A stretch of 12,935 nucleotides of DNA from the NCBI GenBank assembly GCA_900543205.1, contig UQQM01000042.1, forward strand, positions 1 to 12,935. The letters run 5' to 3'. Shown here one piece after another: positions 7,277-12,935 of the stretch. The stretch comes from an uncultured Bacteroides sp. (GTDB taxonomy: Bacteria; Bacteroidota; Bacteroidia; Bacteroidales; UBA932). The position numbers and the translations under genes are program-made. Below the pieces are notes generated by a model. That model was given only the letters and a program-made list of their open reading frames with translations. It did no database searches and had not been told where the DNA came from. Each line of letters begins with the position of its first letter. Within the stretch, counting starts at the first letter, position 1.

Positions 7277-8155
7277 ATGCCGAAGGCTGAATCCAAAATG
7301 ATAAGGCGCCGTCTGGCGAACGCCTATCTTTCGAGCGTCATCAGCATCACGCTGGTGCTGCTGCTTGTCGGCGTCGCCTCGCTGGTGCTCATCAATTCCG
7401 GCAGCGTGGTGCGCTATCTCAAGGAGAACATGAAGATCTCCGTGCTCCTGGTCCAGAACGCCGACGAGGAGGATGCGCAGGAATACATCAGTTCGGTAAG
7501 CTCCCTCCCTTATGTGAAGGATACGCACCTGGTGACCAGGGAGGAGGGCGAGAAGGAGCTGGCGGACATGCTCGGAGAGGATTTCCTCGATGTGTTCGAG
7601 ACTTCTCCGGTGCCGATTTCGGTGGATGTGGCGCTGAATGCCGAATATGTGGTCCCCGACAGCCTGGCTCTGGTCAGCGGAATCCTGTCCGCCTCTCCTC
7701 TTGTCGACGAGATTGACAGCCAGCAGCCGCTGGTGGAGATGCTCAACGACAACCTCGCGAAGATTTCCGTGGTTTTCGGCGTGTTCATAGTCCTGCTGCT
7801 GTTCATCTCCTTCGTGCTCATCAACAACATGGTCAGGCTGAGCGTGTTCGCACGCCGTTTCACCATACATACGATGAAGCTCGTCGGAGCCACCAAGTCC
7901 TTCATCCGCGCCCCCTTCCTGCGGAGCGCCCTGGTGCAGGGCCTCGTGGCCGCGCTGCTGGCATCGGCCGCGCTGTGGGCGCTCTACTATGCCGCCCGCA
8001 ACTCCTTCGGGGAGCTTTTCGAGATTTTCGACCTCGCCGCCCTGGCGGAAACCACCGGAATCATGTTCGTGTGCGGAGTGCTGATATGCGTGCTGAGCAC
8101 CTACTTCGTGGTGGGGAAGCTGGTCAGCGCGGCTAAAGATGAACTTTACTATTGA
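7277..8155 (+). CDS. ftsX: Cell division protein FtsX
   Basis: Membrane subunit of the FtsEX ABC-type complex, which links ATP binding by FtsE to activation of peptidoglycan hydrolases at the division site. 292 aa, normal length. Topology matches the family: cytoplasmic N-terminus, TM1 (21-41), a large extracytoplasmic domain (about 45-160), then TM2 (163-183), TM3 (216-239) and TM4 (258-280). The conserved cytoplasmic loop reads IHTMKLVGATKSFIRAPFL (197-215). The ATG at 7277 has AGGAG directly next to it, too close for a normal ribosome binding site; the ATG at 7298 (MIRRRLA) is a possible alternative. ftsE is not adjacent, as is usual in Bacteroidota. First gene of a four-gene envelope operon; DUF3098 begins 3 nt after its stop. 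Confidence 0.93.
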   Translation: MPKAESKMIRRRLANAYLSSVISITLVLLLVGVASLVLINSGSVVRYLKENMKISVLLVQNADEEDAQEYISSVSSLPYVKDTHLVTREEGEKELADMLGEDFLDVFETSPVPISVDVALNAEYVVPDSLALVSGILSASPLVDEIDSQQPLVEMLNDNLAKISVVFGVFIVLLLFISFVLINNMVRLSVFARRFTIHTMKLVGATKSFIRAPFLRSALVQGLVAALLASAALWALYYAARNSFGELFEIFDLAALAETTGIMFVCGVLICVLSTYFVVGKLVSAAKDELYY

Positions 8156-8158
8156 TTT

Positions 8159-8386
8159 ATGGACAGAATGGCCGTAACGCCCAAGGGGCTCAAACTTGTT
8201 CTCGCCGGTCTTATCGTGATGGTTGCCGGCTATATTCTGATGACCGGCGGAGGTTCCGACGACCCCGAGGTCTTCAACTATGCGATGTTCAATTTTCGCA
8301 GGCTCACCCTTGCGCCTGTAGTCATAATCGCCGGCATAGTGACTGTCATAGTCGGCATAATGGGAAACTTTGACGAAAAAAAGTAA
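8159..8386 (+). CDS. DUF3098 small membrane protein
   Basis: 75 aa with two hydrophobic helices (about 12-29 and 52-70) joined by MTGGGSDDPEVFNYAMFNFRR-type sequence, where GGGSDDP and FNFRRLTLAP are hallmarks of DUF3098. Family function is unknown; it is restricted to Bacteroidota and found between ftsX and uppP, suggesting a role linked to division or lipid-carrier recycling at the inner membrane. 3 nt from ftsX and 6 nt from uppP, so certainly in the operon. A second ATG three codons in (8168) could also serve as start. Confidence 0.88.
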   Translation: MDRMAVTPKGLKLVLAGLIVMVAGYILMTGGGSDDPEVFNYAMFNFRRLTLAPVVIIAGIVTVIVGIMGNFDEKK

Positions 8387-8392
8387 AGCTAT

Positions 8393-9205
8393 ATGGAATG
8401 GTGGGAAGCCCTTCTGATGGGCGTGGTACAGGGACTGACCGAGTTTCTTCCGGTCAGCAGCAGCGGACATCTGATGATTTTCAGGGAGCTCCTCGGGGTC
8501 GAAGCCGACGGGTTCCTCGATTTCACGGTGACGGTGCATTTCGCGACCGTCCTCAGCACCGTGGTGGTGTTCTGGGCGGCGATATGGAAGATACTCAAGG
8601 GGCTCTTCAAGTTCAGATACAATGACGAGACCGACTATTTCCTGAAGATCTGCGTGTCCATGATTCCCGTGGCCGTGGTAGGTTTCTTCTTCAAGGACGC
8701 GGTGGAGTCGCTTTTCGGCGAGGACATACACGTGGTGGGAATCTTCCTGTGCCTGACCGCGCTGCTGCTCTTCCTGTCCGACAGGTTCGCCGACAAGGTA
8801 GGCGGCAGGAACCATGCGCGCAACGGCATTTCATGGTGGCAGGCTTTCGTCGTGGGACTGGGTCAGGCCTGCGCGGTGGCGCCCGGACTTTCCCGTTCCG
8901 GAACCACCATCGCCACCGGTCTGCTCTGCGGAGTGAAAAGAGAGAACATGGCGCAGTTCTCGTTCCTGATGGTCCTGATTCCCATAGTCGGCGAGCAGCT
9001 GCTCGGCCTGCTTGACATGGCGACCGGAGGCGGGAGTTTCGGCGGAGGCCTTGGCGCCCTTCCTCTTATCGCGGGCTTTGTAGGGGCTTTCATCGCAGGT
9101 CTTGCGGCGTGCAAGGCCATGGTCGCCCTGGTGCGCAGGGCGAAGCTCTCATGGTTCGCGCTCTACTGCCTGGTCGTGGCCGTCCTGATTTTCGTCTTGT
9201 CGTAG
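8393..9205 (+). CDS. uppP: Undecaprenyl-diphosphate phosphatase
   Basis: Integral inner-membrane enzyme (BacA/UppP type) that dephosphorylates undecaprenyl pyrophosphate to recycle the lipid carrier for peptidoglycan and surface glycans; high expression confers bacitracin resistance. 270 aa, normal length, multiple transmembrane helices. The two catalytic signatures are intact: QGLTEFLPVSSSGH (13-26, with Glu17 and Ser22-24) and PGLSRSGTT (164-172, with Arg168). The gene begins 6 nt after DUF3098 and ends 3 nt before lpxH. In Bacteroides-type order truB and queA usually follow; here lpxH does. Confidence 0.96.
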   Translation: MEWWEALLMGVVQGLTEFLPVSSSGHLMIFRELLGVEADGFLDFTVTVHFATVLSTVVVFWAAIWKILKGLFKFRYNDETDYFLKICVSMIPVAVVGFFFKDAVESLFGEDIHVVGIFLCLTALLLFLSDRFADKVGGRNHARNGISWWQAFVVGLGQACAVAPGLSRSGTTIATGLLCGVKRENMAQFSFLMVLIPIVGEQLLGLLDMATGGGSFGGGLGALPLIAGFVGAFIAGLAACKAMVALVRRAKLSWFALYCLVVAVLIFVLS

Positions 9206-9208
9206 CCG

Positions 9209-9958
9209 ATGCCTGAGCGCAGGGAAGTATACTTCGCTTCGGATGTCCATCTCGGGCTGAAGATGGGCGACCCGGCCGAGAGGGAGGCCCGGTTCACCGC
9301 TTTCCTCCGGTCGATACCCCGCGACAGGACCAGGGCGCTGTACCTTCTCGGGGATATCTGGGACTTCTGGTTCGAGTACCGCGACGTCGTGCCTCGCTGC
9401 GGGGCCAGGGTCGTGGCCGCGCTGATCGAGCTGATGGACTCCGGAGTCGAGGTCTGGTTCTGCGCCGGGAACCACGACATGTGGACTTTCTCCTATTTCG
9501 AGGAGCTGGGCATGCGCAAGTTCGTGCAGCCGTATTATGTCGAACTGGACGGCAAGGTCTTCTGCCTTGGCCACGGGGATGTGCTCGGAGGCACCACCTG
9601 GAACTACAGGCTGATGATGGCACTGTTCAACAGCCGCTTCCTGAGGGCTCTGTTCGGCTCCCTGCATCCGAGGATTGCTTTCGGTCTCGGTCTGGGCTGG
9701 TCAAGGTCCAACAGGGAGTCCAGGAAGCCCTACCGCTTCCGGGGGAAGGACGAGCCCCTCTACCGTTTCGCCCTGGGGGCGTCGGAGAGCCGGCATGTGG
9801 ACTATTTCGTGTTCGGGCATTTCCACGACAGCGTGGACATGGAACTGCCTGGCGGCTCCCGTCTCATCGTGCTCAAGGACTGGATAGACGGCGGTGTGCC
9901 GTACGGGCGTTTCAACGGTTCCTCTTTCGAACTTCACTCTCCAGGGTCCGCGTCCTGA
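9209..9958 (+). CDS. lpxH: UDP-2,3-diacylglucosamine diphosphatase
   Basis: Calcineurin-like metallophosphoesterase that hydrolyses UDP-2,3-diacylglucosamine to lipid X and UMP in lipid A synthesis, at the cytoplasmic face of the inner membrane. 249 aa, family length. Metal-binding motifs are all present: Asp12/His14 in SDVHLG, Asp49 in GDIWDFWFEY, Asn88/His89 in GNHDMW, His122 in GHGD, and His204/His206 in FGHFHD. GDIWDFWFEY and the central helical insertion (about 130-170) point to LpxH rather than a generic phosphoesterase. Fourth gene of the ftsX operon, 3 nt after uppP. Its last 47 nt overlap the end of the convergent DUF4294 gene, so no intergenic terminator exists there. Confidence 0.88.
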   Translation: MPERREVYFASDVHLGLKMGDPAEREARFTAFLRSIPRDRTRALYLLGDIWDFWFEYRDVVPRCGARVVAALIELMDSGVEVWFCAGNHDMWTFSYFEELGMRKFVQPYYVELDGKVFCLGHGDVLGGTTWNYRLMMALFNSRFLRALFGSLHPRIAFGLGLGWSRSNRESRKPYRFRGKDEPLYRFALGASESRHVDYFVFGHFHDSVDMELPGGSRLIVLKDWIDGGVPYGRFNGSSFELHSPGSAS

Positions 9959-10610
9959 TGTCCGTTTTCGGCGGATATTCCATGAATATCGAGTAATAGA
10001 AGCTGTCCCACTGACCGGAATCCCAGATCCGGCAGAGTTCCTCAATCTGGGCGTCTTCCCCTCCCTTGGCGGGGTCGTACCGCATCTTCAGGTTCTGGGA
10101 GAAGAGTCTTGCCACAAGCTGCCAGAAATTCGCCGCGAATCCGCTTTCATAGGTGCGTATGATCTCATAGGCGCTTAGGCCGCACTCCCTGTCGACCAGC
10201 CGCAGCAGCACGAGGCCTTGGGTCACGGTCATGGAGCGTATGTCCTTTTCGAAGAGCCTGAAGAGCTCCTTTTCCACATCGTTGATGTAGCGGGTGCGCT
10301 GCGACCGCTTGGTCACATCGGCGGCTATGGTGCTGTCGACCTGGCGCATCATGTCCCTGCCGACCAGGGCGTAGGGGTATACCTTGTTGAAATTGTAGAC
10401 AAGACGGTAGTAGCGGCGCCAGTCCCTGTTGCTCATCCGGCTGTCCTTCGGCAGCACCCAGGCGGGGTCGATGGTGTCGCGGAAGACGGTGTCGCTTCCG
10501 TTCTCCACCCTGTATTCCATCGGGGTGCCGCTGAGCTTGCGCACCTTCTGCGCGTCCGCGCTCTGGAGGCAGGCCAGCAGGGCCAGCAGTATGATGCAGA
10601 ATCTTTTCAT
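9912..10610 (-). CDS. DUF4294-family exported protein
   Basis: 232 aa. A signal peptide (MKRFCIILLALLACLQSADA, probable cleavage after Ala20) precedes a mostly helical, charged protein. Family markers include the YYRLVYNFNKVYPYA and GLVLLRLVDRE regions and a C-terminal YYSIFMEYPP. It is assigned to DUF4294, a Bacteroidota family of unknown function; location is periplasm or outer membrane by inference. The gene has its own well-formed promoter directly upstream, is monocistronic, and overlaps lpxH tail-to-tail by 47 nt. The C-terminal basic tail (EVRKRNR) is encoded entirely inside that overlap. Confidence 0.85.
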   Translation of the reverse strand: MKRFCIILLALLACLQSADAQKVRKLSGTPMEYRVENGSDTVFRDTIDPAWVLPKDSRMSNRDWRRYYRLVYNFNKVYPYALVGRDMMRQVDSTIAADVTKRSQRTRYINDVEKELFRLFEKDIRSMTVTQGLVLLRLVDRECGLSAYEIIRTYESGFAANFWQLVARLFSQNLKMRYDPAKGGEDAQIEELCRIWDSGQWDSFYYSIFMEYPPKTDIRTRTLESEVRKRNR

Positions 10611-10620
10611 GACATTCGGA

Positions 10621-10652
10621 CAAAATTATCGCATTAATTCGGGATTTACAAA
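10621..10652 (-). promoter_or_regulatory. Promoter of the DUF4294 gene
   Basis: On the - strand, TTTG (10652-10649), 20 nt, then TAATTTTG (10628-10621): both elements match the Bacteroidota consensus exactly at the ideal spacing. Ten nt separate the box from the ATG at 10610, so the leader is at most a few bases. Confidence 0.8.
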
Positions 10653-10766
10653 AGCCCTGCCGCCGGGCGGTCCCGGACGCCTCCCGCAAAGGCCGTCCAT
10701 CCTCTGTCGAAACCATACGGAAATTTTTTGTCTCCGTTTCTGTAAATGCTTGAAAATACGAAGTTT

Positions 10767-10851
10767 GACTGCAAAGATTGCGCGTCGAAAATATTTCAAA
10801 AAAATTGGCGGAGTCAATGGTAATTCGATTTTTTTTACTATCTTTGCAGTC
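10767..10851. repeat. 12-bp perfect inverted repeat flanking 61 nt
   Basis: gactgcaaagat (10767-10778) and atctttgcagtc (10840-10851) are exact reverse complements. Each arm contains a -7 type box: TATCTTTG forward (10839-10846) and AATCTTTG reverse (10779-10772). It may be a divergent promoter pair or an operator-like site. Confidence 0.6.
10839..10846 (+). promoter_or_regulatory. -7 promoter box of the rplP ribosomal operon
   Basis: TATCTTTG followed by CA, a full match to TAnnTTTG, preceded by a run of eight T. The upstream element is poor (AATG at 10816-10819, 19 nt away). Transcription would start near 10852, leaving a leader of roughly 75 nt before rplP. Confidence 0.7.
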
Positions 10852-10854
10852 CCA

Positions 10855-10889
10855 AAAATCGGCATCTTGTGATCCAAGTGGTTGATTTT
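10855..10889 (+). promoter_or_regulatory. Leader hairpin at the 5' end of the rplP transcript
   Basis: aaaatcggc (10855-10863) pairs with gttgatttt (10881-10889) with two G-U pairs; after a 2x2 internal loop, cttg (10866-10869) pairs with caag (10875-10878) around a 5-nt loop. It lies at the predicted mRNA start and has no U-tract right after it, so it looks like a structured leader rather than a terminator. It could stabilise the mRNA or bind a ribosomal protein; neither is shown. Confidence 0.45.
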
Positions 10890-10928
10890 CAGGGCTTTCG
10901 TAGATTAAATTTTTAAAGTAATACTGAG

Positions 10929-11351
10929 ATGTTACAACCGAAGAGAACAAAATTTAGAAGGGAACAGAAAAACCGGATGAAGGGAAACGCCCAGAGAGGC
11001 AATCAGCTTGCTTTCGGCTCCTTCGGCATCAAGACCCTTGAAAATTGCTGGCTTACGGCGCAGCAGATTGAGGCTGCGCGTCAGGCGATCTCGCGTTATA
11101 TGAACCGTGAGGGCCAGATCTGGATCAGGGTATTCCCCGTGAAGCCCATCACCAAGAAGCCTCTCGACACCCGTATGGGTAAAGGTAAGGGCGACCCCTA
11201 TGCATTCGTCGCTCCCATCACTCCCGGCCGCATCATCTTCGAGGCGGAGGGCGTTCCTCTCGCAGTGGCAAAGGAGGCCATGCGTCTCGGGGCCAACAAG
11301 CTCCCCATCGCGACCAAGTTTGTAGTGCGCAGGGATTATGTTGAACAGTAA
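10929..11351 (+). CDS. rplP: 50S ribosomal protein L16
   Basis: L16 helps organise the A-site and peptidyl transferase region of the 50S subunit. 140 aa, normal length. [48 protein letters not shown] and [14 protein letters not shown] are diagnostic. In most bacteria it follows rpsC directly; here it opens a transcription unit with its own promoter and leader. rpmC begins 17 nt after the stop, with AAAGGAG in between. Confidence 0.98.
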   Translation: MLQPKRTKFRREQKNRMKGNAQRGNQLAFGSFGIKTLENCWLTAQQIEAARQAISRYMNREGQIWIRVFPVKPITKKPLDTRMGKGKGDPYAFVAPITPGRIIFEAEGVPLAVAKEAMRLGANKLPIATKFVVRRDYVEQ

Positions 11352-11368
11352 AAAGGAGAAAGAGTCCA

Positions 11369-11563
11369 ATGAAAGCATCAGAAGCACGCGAAATGTCTGT
11401 AGCAGACCTGCGCGACCGTATTGCAGCCGAGAAGAGCAATCTCGACACAATGAAGATTAATCACGCGATTTCTCCTCTGGAGGACACCTCCAAGATAAGG
11501 AAGACCAGAAAGGATATAGCTCTCATGATCACTATCCTGGCTGAAAAAGAAAGACAGAACTAA
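11369..11563 (+). CDS. rpmC: 50S ribosomal protein L29
   Basis: Small two-helix protein near the peptide exit tunnel, a docking area for nascent-chain factors. 64 aa. SVADLRDRIAAEKSNLDTMK and the C-terminal IRKTRKDIALMITIL match the family. The usual position between rplP and rpsQ confirms it. Nothing unusual. Confidence 0.96.
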   Translation: MKASEAREMSVADLRDRIAAEKSNLDTMKINHAISPLEDTSKIRKTRKDIALMITILAEKERQN

Positions 11564-11576
11564 ATCGTAGAAACTT

Positions 11577-11831
11577 ATGGAAAGGAATCTTCGTAAGGAA
11601 AGAGTTGGGGTTGTGGTCAGCAACAAGATGGACAAGACCATCATCGTTGCCGTCAAGTATAAGGAAAAGCACCCCCTTTACGGCAAGTTCGTGAAGAAGA
11701 CCACGAAGTTTGTCGCCCAGGACGACAAGAACGAGTGCAATGAGGGCGATACCGTCCGCATCATGGAGACCCGTCCCCTGAGCAAGACAAAGAACTGGAG
11801 ATTGGTTGAAATCGTAGAAAAAGCAAAATAG
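11577..11831 (+). CDS. rpsQ: 30S ribosomal protein S17
   Basis: OB-fold primary binder of 16S rRNA. 84 aa. The signature [28 protein letters not shown] and the [20 protein letters not shown] region are intact (positions 10-37 and 56-76). Lies 13 nt after rpmC and 6 nt before rplN in standard order. Confidence 0.97.
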   Translation: MERNLRKERVGVVVSNKMDKTIIVAVKYKEKHPLYGKFVKKTTKFVAQDDKNECNEGDTVRIMETRPLSKTKNWRLVEIVEKAK

Positions 11832-11837
11832 TACATT

Positions 11838-12203
11838 ATGATACAGCAGGAAACACGTTTACAGGTTGCTGACAACAGCGGAGCGAAGGAAGTCCTCTGC
11901 ATCCGCGTGCTTGGCGGCACCCATCATCGTTATGCGACAGTCGGAGACACGATCGTCGTAGCAATAAAGAGTGCCATTCCCGGCGGTGACGCCAAGAAGG
12001 GTACGGTTTCCAAGGCGGTTGTGGTGCGCACCAAGAAGGAGGTCCGCCGCGCCGACGGATCATACATCCGCTTCGACGACAATGCCTGCGTACTTCTCAA
12101 CAACGCAGGTGAACTCCGCGGCACCCGTATCTTCGGCCCCGTGGCCAGGGAGCTCCGTGCGAATTTCATGAAAATAGTTTCACTGGCACCTGAGGTACTT
12201 TAA
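11838..12203 (+). CDS. rplN: 50S ribosomal protein L14
   Basis: Beta-barrel protein at the subunit interface, forming an intersubunit bridge with 16S rRNA and contacting L19. 121 aa. [25 protein letters not shown], the DNACVLLN region and [13 protein letters not shown] are canonical. Standard order between rpsQ and rplX. Confidence 0.98.
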   Translation: MIQQETRLQVADNSGAKEVLCIRVLGGTHHRYATVGDTIVVAIKSAIPGGDAKKGTVSKAVVVRTKKEVRRADGSYIRFDDNACVLLNNAGELRGTRIFGPVARELRANFMKIVSLAPEVL

Positions 12204-12215
12204 TCCATCAGAATT

Positions 12216-12533
12216 ATGAAGAAGCTACATATCAAGAAAGGTGACACCGTATATGTGAATGCCGGCAACGACAAGGGCAAGACCGGAAAGGTCCTCTCAG
12301 TCGATCCCTCAAAGGACCGCGCCCTCGTGGAAGGCATCAACATGGTAAGCAAGCACACCAAACCGAATTCAAAGCAGCCTCAGGGCGGAATCATCAAGCA
12401 GGAGGCTCCGATTCATGTTTCAAATCTCAACCTCATAGATCCCAAGTCCGGCAAGCCTACCCGCGTCGGCCACAGGATGGAGGGAGACAAGAAAATCCGT
12501 TACGCTAAAAAATCAGGGGAGGAAATCAAATAA
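12216..12533 (+). CDS. rplX: 50S ribosomal protein L24
   Basis: Early assembly protein near the tunnel exit, binding the 5' domain of 23S rRNA. 105 aa. The N-terminal KOW motif ([20 protein letters not shown]) and the [20 protein letters not shown] segment are diagnostic. The stop lies 2 nt before the rplE ATG, so the two are probably translationally coupled. Confidence 0.97.
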   Translation: MKKLHIKKGDTVYVNAGNDKGKTGKVLSVDPSKDRALVEGINMVSKHTKPNSKQPQGGIIKQEAPIHVSNLNLIDPKSGKPTRVGHRMEGDKKIRYAKKSGEEIK

Positions 12534-12535
12534 TT

Positions 12536-12935
12536 ATGGCAAAGAAAAACGCACCGGCAGCTGCAGTTCAGACACTGCCTGCAGGATATGTTCCTGACCT
12601 CAAGAAAGCCTACAAGGAGAAGATCGTTCCCGCTCTCGAGAAGCAGTTCTCCTACACTTCAGTGATGCAGGTTCCCCGTCTGGTCAAGATCACCATCAAC
12701 GAGGGCATCGGAGCCGGAACCCAGGACAAGAAGATTGTCGAGGAGGCCGCAGCCGAACTCTCCCTGATTACCGGACAGAAGGCGGTCATCACCACCTCAA
12801 GGAAGGACGTCTCCAACTTCAAGCTCCGCAAGGGCATGCCCATCGGAACCAAGGTGACCCTCCGCAACGTCAAGATGTATGAGTTCCTCGAGAAGCTCAT
12901 CAGGGTGGCCCTTCCCCGTATCCGCGACTTCAACG
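12536..12935 (+). CDS. rplE: 50S ribosomal protein L5 (3' end outside window)
   Basis: L5 binds 5S rRNA and the P-site tRNA in the central protuberance. 133 codons are present of the usual roughly 180. YTSVMQVPRLVKITINEG, GQKAVITTSRKDV, the GMPIGTKVTLR region and VALPRIRDFN are diagnostic. Compared with E. coli L5 it has about 16 extra N-terminal residues rich in Ala and Pro (MAKKNAPAAAVQTLPAGYV). The ATG at 12536 is 2 nt after rplX and is the only sensible start, since the next in-frame ATG falls inside the conserved SVMQVPR motif. Confidence 0.96.
   Translation, partial: MAKKNAPAAAVQTLPAGYVPDLKKAYKEKIVPALEKQFSYTSVMQVPRLVKITINEGIGAGTQDKKIVEEAAAELSLITGQKAVITTSRKDVSNFKLRKGMPIGTKVTLRNVKMYEFLEKLIRVALPRIRDFN

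Larger units (their letters stand above)
10611..10928. other. 318-nt intergenic region between DUF4294 and rplP
   Basis: No gene is supported here. Next to DUF4294 lies its promoter; 10653-10700 is GC-rich with short inverted runs but no U-tract and no tRNA-like fold; from about 10720 it is AT-rich and holds the 12-bp inverted repeat, the rplP promoter box and the rplP leader hairpin, listed separately. This is the right-hand junction of the DNA that separates the two halves of the ribosomal operon. Confidence 0.7.

Noticed and set aside
7205..8815. Upstream extension of the starch-synthase-like frame through ftsX, DUF3098 and uppP
   Set aside because: The - strand frame happens to stay open, but it is antisense to three real genes; the family N-terminus (KKKILFVNSEIFPY) and the promoter box place the start at 7204.
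10653..10700. GC-rich inverted segment as a terminator or small RNA
   Set aside because: Short stems only, no U-tract on either side and no promoter placed to transcribe it as a unit.
729..10928. Mobile element or genomic island as the cause of the split operon
   Set aside because: No transposase, integrase, tRNA target, direct repeat or compositional break was found; the genes are core Bacteroidota functions.

Overview
The window looks like chromosomal DNA of a Bacteroidota bacterium, most likely a gut-type Bacteroidales. The evidence is the set of Bacteroidota-restricted families (DUF4270 lipoprotein next to a short starch-synthase-like protein, DUF3098 between ftsX and uppP, DUF4294), promoter elements of the Bacteroidota form (TTTG, about 20 nt, TAnnTTTG) and mostly absent Shine-Dalgarno sequences. 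The coding DNA is fairly GC-rich throughout and intergenic DNA is AT-rich. I cannot fix a genus.

Layout. (1) 1-728: the 3' part of rpsC (S3), followed by a perfect stem-loop terminator. (2) 851-4269: a forward cluster of a TlpA-like thioredoxin lipoprotein, uvrC and a pnuC-family transporter, with overlapping ends. (3) 4386-4628: acpP as a single-gene unit with its own promoter, ending in a 53-nt near-perfect palindrome that faces a convergent pair. (4) 4723-7204, reverse: a starch-synthase-like protein, then a DUF4270 lipoprotein, 1 nt apart. (5) 7277-9958, forward: ftsX, DUF3098, uppP, lpxH, tightly packed, an envelope and division operon. (6) 9912-10610, reverse: a DUF4294 protein whose end overlaps the lpxH end. 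(7) 10929-12935: rplP, rpmC, rpsQ, rplN, rplX and the start of rplE.

The most notable point is the layout. rpsC and rplP are normally adjacent in the S10-spc ribosomal protein operon; here they are in the same orientation but about 10.2 kb and eleven unrelated genes apart. Both sides look adapted to the split: rpsC has a terminator 25 nt after its stop, and rplP has a TATCTTTG promoter box followed by a leader hairpin. No transposase, integrase, tRNA or foreign-looking segment is visible in the intervening DNA, so chromosomal rearrangement is more likely than mobile-element insertion. An assembly join cannot be excluded from the sequence alone.

The other item of real interest is the reverse pair of a starch-synthase-like protein that lacks the usual substrate loop and C-terminal domain, coupled to a DUF4270 surface-type lipoprotein with an unusual tyrosine-rich segment. 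I see no CRISPR array, toxin-antitoxin pair, phage gene or new defence system.
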